A stretch of 64,000 nt of DNA from Cytauxzoon felis (Eukaryota; Apicomplexa; Aconoidasida; Piroplasmida; Theileriidae): assembly GCA_020283715.1 (NCBI GenBank), contig JAIQCW010000317.1:93454-157453 (forward strand), in the 5' to 3' direction. The notes beneath the pieces were generated by a model. The model searched no databases and was not told where the DNA came from. It saw nothing but the letters and a program-made list of their open reading frames with translations. Every line of letters starts with the position of its first letter. The stretch's first letter is position 1. Below are positions 10,135-19,958 of this stretch, in pieces. Both the position numbers and the translations under genes were made by a program.

Positions 10135-11575
10135 ATGACTCGACACAGTAAAAATAATACCGCTAATTCATTCTTCACTTATCATGAACGCAAATCCGTC
10201 AAAGGTTAGTCAACAATTCATAACACAAAGGAGTTTAACAACTTAAATGTTGTATATCGAAGTTTAATATTATCCGAGGTTAACTCTATCATTTTACTCA
10301 AAGTGTAATACTACAACTTTATTACCATTGAATCAAGTTCCTGTACCTGAGGTCTTTCCACTAGCCGTGGTGCCTCTCCACCAGAGGTCCATCCTGCCGT
10401 CAGCTCCTTTATTTATTTCCCCCTTCGCTTCCCTGAGATCAGCTACGGGTTCCATTTGAGGTCCATTAACTACATTCGAGGTCTGTTCTTCCGGGTTAAA
10501 CTTTTTTTGTTCCTCCGGGTAGAATTCCTGTTCTTCCGAGTTGAACTTTTTTGTTCCTCCGGGTAGACATCTCTGTTCTTAGGGGTTGAACATCTACGTT
10601 CTTCCGGGTTAACATTATACCGAGGATGATCTACGGGAATCCAAGGGGAAGTAAATAGAAGAGCTCCATGCAATGGGAAAGTGATGTATAGTAGAATGCA
10701 ATATTGGACCTACTGTGGAACTCTTAGTGGACAATCTTCTAATCCCTGGTGGAGGTAATCTATGAGATGTTATAGTTCATTGAACTTTTGGTGGAGATGA
10801 TCTTCGATATACAGCAGTTTTATTATTAGATTTTTTTATTAACTTTAATTCAGATTTCAATTCGTTGAAGGAGAGATTGGGTTCGTGTTCGATGCGGAAG
10901 TTTGAACAGTGTTGGTTATGTTTATCAATAGCTACAAAGCCTGTATGTACACCGCTGGGTTATATATATTGTCATGAATGTATTATATTATCATTATCTA
11001 AGCAGATGGAAGAGAATAAGAGGCGTTTATTACAGTGGGAGAATGATGTTAAAGAGTATAAAAATCATTTATCGCAGTTAGAGGAGGAGGAAAAGGATCA
11101 GAAGAAGCGTAGAATTATACAGGAAAATTTATATGGTATATCGAATAAGATAAGTAAAAAATCTGATGATGATGTTAAACAAAAAGATTTGTCTAAGAAT
11201 TTTTGGTTAAGTAATGGTGATGATAAGAAGATCAGTAGTAATTCGGGTGATAAATTATTGGAGAAGCCGAAGAATATATTAAAATGTCCGATTAGTGGTA
11301 AGCCTTTGAAAATTAAAGAATTGATTGGATTGAAGCCTGAGATAGTTAGAGAAGGTGATGAGACAATGTGGATATGTTCAATTTCTAAAAAACCGATATT
11401 ACATCATCAATGTTATTTAATAAAATCTACTGGGCAATTAATATTAAAAGAGTATGTAGAAAATAGTGATTTAGAATCTGATGATAAATTATTATCGGTA
11501 ATACCTGGTGGTACAGGCTTCTCATTGCATAATAATGTACAATTTATAAAATCACGACCAGTTATGCGTATATAA
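10135..11575 (+). CDS. NOSIP-like U-box/RING-type protein
   Basis: Exon 1 is 10135-10204 (MTRHSKNNTANSFFTYHERK), closely matching the conserved NOSIP start. A 649 bp intron (10205-10853, GT...CAG, phase-consistent) follows, then exon 2, 10854-11575 (DFNSLKERLGSCSMRKFEQC). The first zinc-finger-like part has CWLC and GYIYCHECIILSLSKQM; a central acidic/basic helix (RRLLQWENDVKEYKNHL) follows, and the C-terminal half has LKCPISGKPLKIKEL, WICSISKKPI and a final RPVMRI. NOSIP proteins are nuclear E3-type ubiquitin ligases, also found with spliceosomes in other eukaryotes; that role is from family knowledge. The protein is about 260 residues, a normal family length. The intron is almost entirely palindromic element. 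Confidence 0.85.
10340..10760. repeat. Palindromic element with CCGGGT array in the NOSIP intron
   Basis: Modules in order: ACCTGAGGTC, CACTAGCCGTGG, CACCAGAGGTCC, CTGCCGTCAGCTCC, TTCCCTGAGATCAGC, then an array of GTTCTTCCGGGT / GTTCCTCCGGGT / GTTCTTAGGGGT units at about 10480-10620. After that come GATGATCTACGGGAATCC and GAGCTCCATGCAATGGG. Confidence 0.8.
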
Positions 11576-12541
11576 TTTAATATATTAATTTTAATGCATG
11601 TATTTATAATTAAAGTGCATAATTGCTTAATTTTTAAGTGGTCTTGGGGAGTAGGTGTTATAGATGCGTATTCGGCGACGCGGTGGATAACAATGTGATA
11701 ACTGTGCAATTAGAGCTGGTAAAAATTATAATTTCATATATGAAATATTGGTGCCATAATTTTAAGGTATAATCTACAGAGGAATTTTTAGTATCTTGTA
11801 TGTATATTATGCCCCAAGTATATGAGCTTGGGCAATAGTGTATATTATAACTATGGATTATTAATTTTTTTAAATTGTAAATTGTAATTATGTAACATGA
11901 ATTTCATGTAAACTTTTACTGTATTAAATTATCTTTAATCATCAATTTTACTACTGTCCAATACATTTCTACACCTTCTCACACCCACAATCACTAATAC
12001 ATGAATATTTACGGGTATAAACCAAGTGTAGCAACTAAGGAGCTCAGGAAGGATTGTAAAGAGGAACATAGTGACAAGATTATTGACGAAGGAAGTTAGG
12101 AACTAGCGAAGGAGGATATTATCAACACGTGTAATGATTAAAGCATATCAACTGAGGACTTTGAAATTCATTTACATTACTGAAGAGTTTTGAGTGATAT
12201 AATTCCACTCTTTCATTGATTATACATTATTTCATTAACGGTACATTGTTTTGTACCATTGAATACCTGTGAGTGGTATATCATTCCATTGAATGACTTT
12301 GAATGATACTTGTAGATCATTATACTCTTCGTATAACTTGTACTTCATCCTATCTTCGGGAAGGTATGTATTATAGGAGATTTTTGATTTGGTAGAATAT
12401 TTTTTTTTCTAGAGAAGTTGATATTATTCTCTGATAATATTTGGTGGATATTAAAAGGGAAATAATTTAATATATAGATTATATAATAATAATTCCCTAT
12501 ATTCATTCACTAAAGATATAGATATTAATTCCTTAGTTAAT
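11576..12541. other. AT-rich intergenic region between NOSIP-like and AP2 genes
   Basis: About 960 bp between two plus-strand genes. No palindromic element modules, no tRNA-like cloverleaf and no convincing open frame were seen. It must hold the NOSIP 3' end and the AP2 promoter and 5' UTR; the AP2 leader from about 12400 on is extremely A/T-rich. Confidence 0.5.
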
Positions 12542-14050
12542 ATGAATGTAAGGAGTAAGGGTATAAAGGGTGGTGGGGGTTTATCTCTAAAGGTTGAATC
12601 GGATTTAATATTTGATGGTATAAATAATGTCGGTGTGATGAATAATAATACACCAAATTGTAATTTACCAAATCAACATCATATAATTGATAATAATGAT
12701 GTTTATATGGCTAATAATAATAATTTAGCTATTAATGATGATAAATTATCATTAAATTATGGTATGTATCCATTTAATTATCAACATGAATTAAATGGTA
12801 AAATTAATATTGATAGTTTTACAATGGATGATAAAATACCCAATAATTCTACATTTTATGATGGTAAAATACCCAATAACCCTACATTTCCACAATTTGA
12901 TGGTAAATATCATCCAAATGTATCATTTCCATCTATGGGTATGTTACCATGTCCACAATTAAAAGAAGAATTATTAAATAATATGATGACAACAATGAAT
13001 CCATTACAAACAAAATTAAGTTATATAAAAGAAGAAAATATAAAATCAATAACAACACCATTTATAGAATTATCAGGTGGTGTAATTTATGATAATGGAC
13101 CATTATCTAATGGTGGTAGATGGTTAATATTTTGGTCACATCGTGGACGTATATGGAGAAAGGCTTATTCTATATCAATGTATGGTTATAATGGTGCTAA
13201 AGAATTAGCTGAATTATTTTGGGTTAATAAAATGAGGGCTATACAATTATTTAATAGAAGTAAACAAGAAAAATTACTTTTATTAAATGATAATGGGAAG
13301 ATGATGACTACAGTCGCACCGGCGACGATGATGACGGCGGCAACAACTACAACTACAATACCAACATCATTGCCTCCACATCCACCTCCATCTCATCCTC
13401 CTCTTCCTACAACAAATCTTCCTACATCATTTAATAAAATGAAAAATCAGCAACCATCATCTTCTTCATCTTCAACAAACCTCAATCAACAACCAATAGA
13501 TGATAGTGATGTCTTCTGGGATGAAAATACAAAGTCATGGTGCTTCGAATATGTCTCACCAGATTATAATAATTTATACACTAGAAAATTCAAAGTTGTA
13601 AATGATGACATCAACGATGCCAAAAATGAAGCTATAAAATATAAAAATATATACTACCAAGAATTTTTAAGAAATTATAGCGAATCTAAATATTCTGGAT
13701 TAACCTATGAAAAAGCTAGATGCTGTTGGAGAGTAGCATACTGGATCTCTAGCAAGAAAATTAAAAAGAATAAGTATTTTAATATATCCAAATATGGATA
13801 TCAAATCGCCAAAGAATACTCCGAACAATATCGTTTGCTACTCGAACAATATAACGGTAACGAACCTCCACAACATCTATTAAATGATCAATTACCAACA
13901 CAAGAATTCCTACAACTTAATACAACACAACATATCCATAAATTATTATACTCGTTTAGACCCAAGGAAAATCGGCTCAAATCCGAATCACTCAATACAT
14001 TCTCTAACATCATTAATAACATCATCGAACACGATCAACTTAATAATTAA
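12542..14050 (+). CDS. ApiAP2 transcription factor with two to three AP2-type domains
   Basis: A single-exon protein of 502 residues. The N-terminal 170 residues are Asn-rich and low complexity. Domain 1 is at about residues 195-240 (GRWLIFWSHRGRIWRKAYS, then ISMYGYNGAKELAELFW). A Pro/Thr/Ser linker with TTTTTIPTSLPPHPPPSHP follows. A second, less clear domain is at about 322-375 (VFWDENTKSWCFEYVS). The last, clearest one is at about 388-435 (CCWRVAYWISSKKIKKNKYF, NISKYGYQIAKEYSEQYR), with the W-R-V, K..YF and KYG...AKE pattern of the three-strand-plus-helix AP2 fold. ApiAP2 proteins are the main sequence-specific DNA-binding factors of apicomplexans and act in the nucleus; the target is not predictable here. 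Confidence 0.8.
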   Translation: MNVRSKGIKGGGGLSLKVESDLIFDGINNVGVMNNNTPNCNLPNQHHIIDNNDVYMANNNNLAINDDKLSLNYGMYPFNYQHELNGKINIDSFTMDDKIPNNSTFYDGKIPNNPTFPQFDGKYHPNVSFPSMGMLPCPQLKEELLNNMMTTMNPLQTKLSYIKEENIKSITTPFIELSGGVIYDNGPLSNGGRWLIFWSHRGRIWRKAYSISMYGYNGAKELAELFWVNKMRAIQLFNRSKQEKLLLLNDNGKMMTTVAPATMMTAATTTTTIPTSLPPHPPPSHPPLPTTNLPTSFNKMKNQQPSSSSSSTNLNQQPIDDSDVFWDENTKSWCFEYVSPDYNNLYTRKFKVVNDDINDAKNEAIKYKNIYYQEFLRNYSESKYSGLTYEKARCCWRVAYWISSKKIKKNKYFNISKYGYQIAKEYSEQYRLLLEQYNGNEPPQHLLNDQLPTQEFLQLNTTQHIHKLLYSFRPKENRLKSESLNTFSNIINNIIEHDQLNN

Positions 14051-14129
14051 CTACCTTTATATACACTCTAGTTATACACTTCAATTAATCCAACAAATTT
14101 AATTAAGTGAAGTTTACAGCCGATGTCCA

Positions 14130-14230
14130 TCTTTTCCATTGCATGGAGCTTTCCACTTGAGGTCTATCCTGCCGTCAGCTCTTCTATTTACCTCCCCCTT
14201 CGCTTCCCTGAGATCCGCTACGGGAATTAT
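14130..14230. repeat. Short palindromic element, intergenic
   Basis: Carries TTTTCCATTGCATGGAGC, CCACTTGAGGTC, CCTGCCGTCAGCTC, CTATTTACCTCCCCCTTCGC and TGAGATCCGCTACGGG. It is a half-element: the right-hand inverted part is missing here. Confidence 0.75.
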
Positions 14231-14866
14231 TTTGTCAGTTTCGCACAGTAGATTACTTGTTTAAAAACACCACAAAGGTAGGGCTAGGTGGATAATAAAC
14301 ACCACATTCCCTACATTACTAATGTCTAATGAAGATTTCTCTATGAATATAATATATGCCACTATATTAATACAATTGAAGGATGATGTATAGTTATATG
14401 ATGTTGTCGATGTATTAATAATAAATAATTATTATAATATATATACTATATAACTACTAACATGAACTGATACTATTCTAGTAACTATATTATATTGATA
14501 AGAATACTAACTTAACTAACTTCTATAAAATTATTATAATATTAAACTTCAGTTGTAAATGATTGAAGGAAGATAATTATTGTATTTCTAGATTATTAAA
14601 GGATTATTAGAGTACTGGACCTCGAGTGGAACCTGGAAGCGATCTACGGGAGCTGGAGGGGGAAGTAAATAGAGAAGCTGACGGCAGGATAAAGACGAAA
14701 TGTGGATATATATCAGTAGATAATAGCTCTTTCATTACATTTTATTGGATATTAACCTTTGCAGAGATTAATGTTGATTAGAATATGAACTAGGTGTATG
14801 TTATGGAATTTGGTTGAAATAGTTATAAGCATATAAATGTATTTTTTAAATTATTTTATTAAAATG
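14231..14866. other. Intergenic region between AP2 and ENT-like genes (convergent 3' ends)
   Basis: Between the stop codons of two converging genes. Apart from a second short palindromic piece at about 14617-14693 (GGACCTCGAGTGGAACC, GAAGCGATCTACGGGAGC, GAAGCTGACGGCAGGA) it is plain AT-rich sequence with no gene I can support. The right-hand piece is in inverse orientation to the one at 14130-14230, so the two may be the halves of one element separated by about 390 bp. Confidence 0.5.
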
Positions 14867-16889
14867 TTATTTAGTGCCTAAAATGACATCTACAATTTCT
14901 TCTGTTAAACCTCCAGTGTTATTAGCGATCAAATACGTGCGATTAGTTCTATGTGCCTCAAATGATTTAGTTATGAACGACGCTAGTAATGCAAATAACA
15001 ACATGATTACAGCATCACAGAAGTTTACGAAATCAAACATTGCGTTAGAATACTTTCTCACTTCATCTGGTATGATCTTCTTGTCATCACTTCCTTCCTT
15101 ATGCTTATTGAAATATGCGATGGCCCAGTTTATAGAGTTCATGGTTCTTGTTAATGTTATTCCAAGTCCAATAGAGCCGAATAAAATGATACAGAAGACA
15201 AACGCTATAGATTTGGAGTATTCGTGATTATTCCATGTCATTACGATGAGTGATATTATTGATGCATGGACAAGTGAAATCAAAAGAATGTATTTCAAGT
15301 CTTTCATGAAAATATAAAGAGAATGTGATTGTGACTCTGATTTATCTTTATCATCCAATTCTTTATCTAGTGTTGATCCTATGGTTCTTCCAATTAAATC
15401 ACCATATGAGAATAGTAGTGATCCAAGTAATTTCATTGGCCTTGGTATATTCAAACAGAATGGTACAATTACTGGCGAATAGAAGAACAATAAACTTGAT
15501 CCAGTGAAGAACATTAATGGACGCCAATAGAAGTGTTTCATATATGGTATAACCTTTACAACTTGCTCCCATTTACCTAATTCACTACCACCGGATGGAG
15601 AACCATCACCTGTAGAAGCTCCCTCTTCAATCCTCTTTTTATCACTTTCATCATCTTTTACATTCAAACATTCAATATATAATACAAATGCCCATATAGC
15701 ACCAATAAGTGTCAATAATGCGCGTGTAGTATGACATAAGAAAAGGATACGTCTGCATTGCGATATAGTTTCGGTACCTACAATTTTCTCCAATATACCC
15801 TGTAATGTACCTAATGCTATACGTGAAGATGTGAAACCGATATAAATTGTAGAGAATGCAGAATTTAGCAAAAATCTATTCGTTACGTACGATGCTGTAG
15901 AAATTAATATGAAGATGAATAACAATGGATGGATAAACACTTCAGCCCTATCTTCTTCTTACAGAGAGCTTCTACACATTACATTCTACTGTCACATCCA
16001 CAATTCGTATCCCTCTTCGTTTCTCTGAGATCAGCTACGGGTTACAGCCACGATCTCTGGGAGCGGCGGATAGCAGATTAAAAGAGCTCCATTCAATGAG
16101 ATAATCATACACTCATTTCTTAGAATTCTGTTCTATTTATTCCCCCTTCCAGCTCCCTTAGATCGCTTCCAGGTAGATCCTGTTCATCCGTACTAAAGCC
16201 GCGATTTCCGGGAGTGACGTATATCAAATAAGATCTTTCTCTGCAAGAACGTAACTAATATCCTCGACACATCTTTTATTTACATTCCCCTCTCTCCAAT
16301 AATAACAACTAGCTCCGGCTATGTTGGTTTTTAACGGCACGCTAACCGGTGAGCGATAATCAGGAGATCCAAGGGAACGTAAATAGAGGATGCACCGCTC
16401 TTTTAGGGCAATAAGAAGTATTATAACATTTTACTGTTAACTTTATGACAATATAAACATACCAGATTGTGTGATTAAAGGATCTAGGAATCCACAGACT
16501 AGGTACGCTAATGTATATAACACTTTAGCGGTATAACCGGATCCTAACGCTCCTAAAAGGGCTTGTGAGAATTGCGATGATGCCATTAAAAGCGCTATAA
16601 TTGATAAATATTCCGGTTTGTACGATATGAAGAATGTAGAAATTACGTACGCGGTAGCGAAGCCGGAAATATAAGCTACAGCGCAGTTATTTGAGAAGTT
16701 TTCACAGTTGAAAACGATTGGTGTTAATAAGCCTGTGTTGAGATTTAAGGCTGCACTTAATCCTATGAATATCAATAGGAATCTGTGCTTTCTAGATCTT
16801 TCAGATTTCGCCTTTAAGTAGGCATCCTCTTCAGCCACGGTCTTCTTCTTTACGACTTTTGACCGTAGCCTATGCGATGTTATCCTCAT
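14867..16889 (-). CDS. Multi-pass membrane protein, ENT/Tpr-like
   Basis: Exon 1 (about 16889-16463) encodes a basic N-terminal tail and about four hydrophobic segments (LLIFIGLSAALNLNTGLLTP, AYISGFATAYVIST, LSIIALLMASSQFS, VLYTLAYLVCGFLDP), ending at a GTATGT donor. Exon 2 (from about 15938 to 14867) adds IHPLLFIFILISTASYV, TTRALLTLIGAIWAFVLY, a polar loop (about 30 residues with DESDKKR) and six more hydrophobic stretches. A phase-consistent junction exists, although its acceptor (GAAG) is weak. About ten to eleven TM segments with a hydrophilic middle loop resemble equilibrative nucleoside transporter folds and the Tpr-type families of Theileria; substrate unknown. The 0.5 kb intron holds palindromic modules. 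Confidence 0.6.
15955..16415. repeat. Degenerate palindromic elements in the ENT-like gene intron
   Basis: Recognisable modules are CTTACAGAGAGCTTC, TTCGTTTCTCTGAGATCAGC, CCACGATCTCTGGGAGCGG, AGAGCTCCATTCAATG, TTATTCCCCCTTCCAGCTCC and CGCGATTTCCGGGAGTG. They are more diverged than copies elsewhere, which suggests an old insertion. Confidence 0.65.
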
Positions 16890-17400
16890 TATACTAGGGA
16901 AAAATCTTTAGAAGTATTACTACATTTACTTTAACGGATGTTAATCTCCAATCGAGTTTACTACTTCATTTAAAACAACTACATTAAGTTTTTAACAGAA
17001 TTTAAACATTAAAACATGATAAATAATATATTTAAAGCTACATTTATGCGATTTATAAAAAACTTAAGCCGATTTTGTAAAGTTTTACGGCTATATCAAC
17101 ATGTTACAGCAATACATAACTGAAATCTTGAAGTTAAAACTACTTTTATACGAATAAAGCTACTGACCTCCGTCCAATCGTGTATTTGGAGTTTCAAATT
17201 TCAATCGCTCGTAAGGGCCGTCTATAAATCCTTTAGATTTTCGAGATTTATAACCCCATGGGAAGAAATGGTAAAAAATTCAGAATATATTTATTTGAAT
17301 AAAATTCACACATTAATTATATCTCAATGAATTCTTATTCATTATCATATAATTAATTCTTACAACGTGTTGATCATTTGCTCATTTATCGCATTGTGTA
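16890..17400. other. Intergenic, AT-rich
   Basis: Upstream of the ENT-like gene start and downstream of the small minus-strand candidate gene. No palindromic modules, RNA gene or open frame that I can support. Confidence 0.4.
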
Positions 17401-17716
17401 TTACATCCAATCTTTGTAACCACTCACAAATCTATTTTCAATTTCATCAACTAATCCATATTCAGATATAATTTCGAAATTTTCGGGCTGTAAAAAATAT
17501 TATATTTTATATTTTAGTAGAATCTTTCATCTGTGTTTAAATTTGTAGTATTTTTCGATACTTTAATTTTAGGGTCATATTGCCATATCACCCACTGGTC
17601 ATAGGGGAATATTATCGCTTATTTTATAACCATAATGGAATATTCCATTTATACAATACCTCAATTTTGATGCCACTTCTCACTCTCAACACTTGTGGCC
17701 AACTTGCTCTAGTCAT
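17401..17716 (-). CDS. Possible tiny three-exon gene (about 58 residues)
   Basis: On the minus strand an ATG at 17716 opens MTRASWPQVLRVRSGIKIE up to a GTATTG donor. A short exon WVIWQYDPKIK (acceptor ...GACCAG, donor GTATCG) and a last exon PENFEIISEYGLVDEIENRF ending at TAA (17401-17403) follow. All three junctions are phase 0 and the introns are 40-65 nt, as in the confident genes nearby. The Trp-rich short protein is not one I recognise; small mitochondrial complex subunits look like this, but that is only a guess. Alternative splice choices are possible. Confidence 0.35.
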
Positions 17717-18560
17717 AGGAAGAGCAAATTAAAGAAAGCTTCCACATTTACTGGTAAACCTCTTTATCCATGTTCCAATTATAGGAAACATTACATATTA
17801 TCACATTCTGTATTATATACTTCATCACTCTATCTCTGCTGTTTAACTTGATCATCCGACTCTTCGGCGAGCTTAATTTCAGTACGAACCGTACTTTCCA
17901 CACATTGTAACATTTAATAGTTTTTGGCATTAAATAATATTTTAGAGGTGATTTAAAGTACTTATAAGCTCTACAAACACGTTTTAAGATGAGAAGATGA
18001 TATGTCACTATATGAGATTTTTGGAAATTTAATAACTAAGACCTTCTACAATGGAACTACATTCAAATGAATGAAATGGTTATTTTATATATTAAGAACA
18101 ACATTTAACGCTATAAATTCGCTCTGAAGAGTAACATAGATATAGGAAACCATCTTGCATCGAATTCACGTAAAAATCTCCAAGATTTATAACTACGCTA
18201 TAATGATTATTTATTTATTTAAATTAATTAATTTAACTATCTATATATTTATTAATTAAATTTGGTGGATTTCTATTAAAGACAGTATTGTTGATTATTC
18301 TGCGACTGTTGTACACATTTGGTTATAATAGCTCTAGGATATAAGATAAAATTAAATAATTAAGGTTTAATATGATATTTTGATGTATAAATGAGTTATT
18401 GATATATTTTTTATACGTTTACATGTTGATTCTAAAAATCGCACTTTCATGCATTATGTAGCGGTATTTTATCGGATTCTAGCGCGTTATTTTTTATATT
18501 AATGAAGAGTCTTATTATTTCTTTAATGAATTTGGATGGGAATTTATAATTTAATAGAAG
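17717..18560. other. Intergenic with one weak open frame
   Basis: About 840 bp upstream of apicortin. A minus-strand frame at 17748-18008 (86 residues, basic, MTYHLLILKRVCRAYKYF...) could be coding, but it has no recognisable domain and its composition is close to background. The rest is AT-rich without palindromic modules. Confidence 0.3.
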
Positions 18561-19932
18561 ATGAATAATTTTATAAAATATGTGGATGATAAATATGATA
18601 GGAATCAACAGGTTTGTTCTTATATGTGTATAAATGTTATGATTTATATCTAGCCGGTTGATATTAAGGGTGAGAATGATGTGTTAAATGTTGGTTATAA
18701 TTTAAATGGTAATATACCAAAATATAGAAATGTCTTTGAAAGGTTAACTGATCCTAAATTTTTTACTGGTATCCATAGGGAAAGATTTGATGAATATGGT
18801 AATGGTAGAGGTCTAGCAGGTAGAGAATATGTATATTTATTCGATGGTAATACGGAATCATATAACAGAGTCCATGAAGTATATTCATCTGTTATTAAAA
18901 AGGATAGAAAATCATATAAACCTACCACTTTAGGTATACAAAAGTATGGAATACAAATTGCTACACCTAAATTGATGTGGTTATATCGCAATGGTGATAA
19001 ATATCATAATGGAACTCCATTTTATCTTAGACCATTCATCAAGAATATGAATGTCTTATTATTTGAAATGTCTAAGGTATGATCCTTAACATCTCTAACA
19101 TTATCATAATCCAGGAACTAACATTAATCGCCGGACCAGTAAGGAAAATATACGACCAAAATCTCAAACCCATCAATGATATCAAAGATATAGTGGATGG
19201 AGCCAAATATCTATGCACATCAGGTATGTTACAATCAAAGGTCATTAATCACTCTCTTTTTTACCTAAACATCTCCTTGATCTGCTATTACATACGAGGT
19301 TGCAAAATTTGTTCGTCCTACTTCCATCGTAGGTCTAGCAGACGGGTATTACACCCGAGTTATTCTTGCCGTCAGCTCTCTACCTGAGGATACAACCTTG
19401 TCTTCCACTAAGAGTTCCACTTTAGGTCCAATCCTACTCACTTCCCATTGCATGGAGCTCCTTTATTTACTTCCCCTCGGATTCCCGTAGATCATCCTCG
19501 GTATAATGTCTACCCGGAAGAACGTAAATATGTCAACCCCTAAGAGCAGGATGTTAACCCGGAAGAACAGAAATTCTACCCGGAGGAACAAAAAAGTTTA
19601 ACCCGGAAGAACGAAAAGTACCTACCCCTAAGAACAAGACCTCAAGTGGAATACCTGTAAGCGATCTATGGGAGCTGGAAGGGGAAATAAATAGAAGAGG
19701 CTCCACGCCTAGTGGAACAGTGGTTGTAACCTCAGGTGGAGAGTCGTCTGCAAGAAAATGAGATGACCTCAAGTGGACGTGTAATATAAATTGGTTACAA
19801 TGTTATGTTGATAAAAATTGGTTTATAAATTTCATAGTTTTATTATATAAAATTTTTATTATAGGTGAGCAGCCTGCTCCTAGGAATAGATTGGATAAAT
19901 TTTTGAGTGAATGGGTGATACAGAGTTTTTAA
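18561..19932 (+). CDS. Apicortin (partial p25-alpha plus doublecortin domain)
   Basis: Four exons, all phase-consistent: 18561-18611, 18654-19076, 19115-19223 and 19865-19932. Exon 2 holds the p25-alpha/TPPP signature FERLTDPKFFTGIHRERFD with GRGLAGRE. Exons 2-4 hold a doublecortin domain (LMWLYRNGDKYHNGTPFYLR, NVLLFEMSK, AGPVRKIYD, DIVDGAKYLCTSGEQPAP). That domain combination defines apicortin, a microtubule-associated protein abundant in apicomplexans and placentozoans that supports the apical cytoskeleton. Length, about 200 residues, is normal. Intron 3 (19224-19864, 641 bp) splits the last doublecortin strand and is filled by a palindromic element. Its stop lies only 26 bp from the eIF3B stop on the other strand. 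Confidence 0.92.
19300..19785. repeat. Palindromic element with CCGG array in apicortin intron 3
   Basis: Runs from TTCGTCCTACTTCC and GCCGTCAGCTC through CCATTGCATGGAGCTCC and CGGATTCCCGTAGATCATCC. An array of CCCGGAAGAAC / CCCCTAAGAAC units follows (about 19515-19640), then AAGCGATCTATGGGAGC, GGCTCCACGCCTAGTGG and ACCTCAGGTGG. Confidence 0.8.
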
Positions 19933-19958
19933 GAGATTTAAAAGATTATAATGGGTGA

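Noticed and set aside
11576..12541. Possible tRNA or snRNA gene
   Set aside because: I found no A/B box pair or cloverleaf here or elsewhere in the window; by-eye search is not exhaustive.
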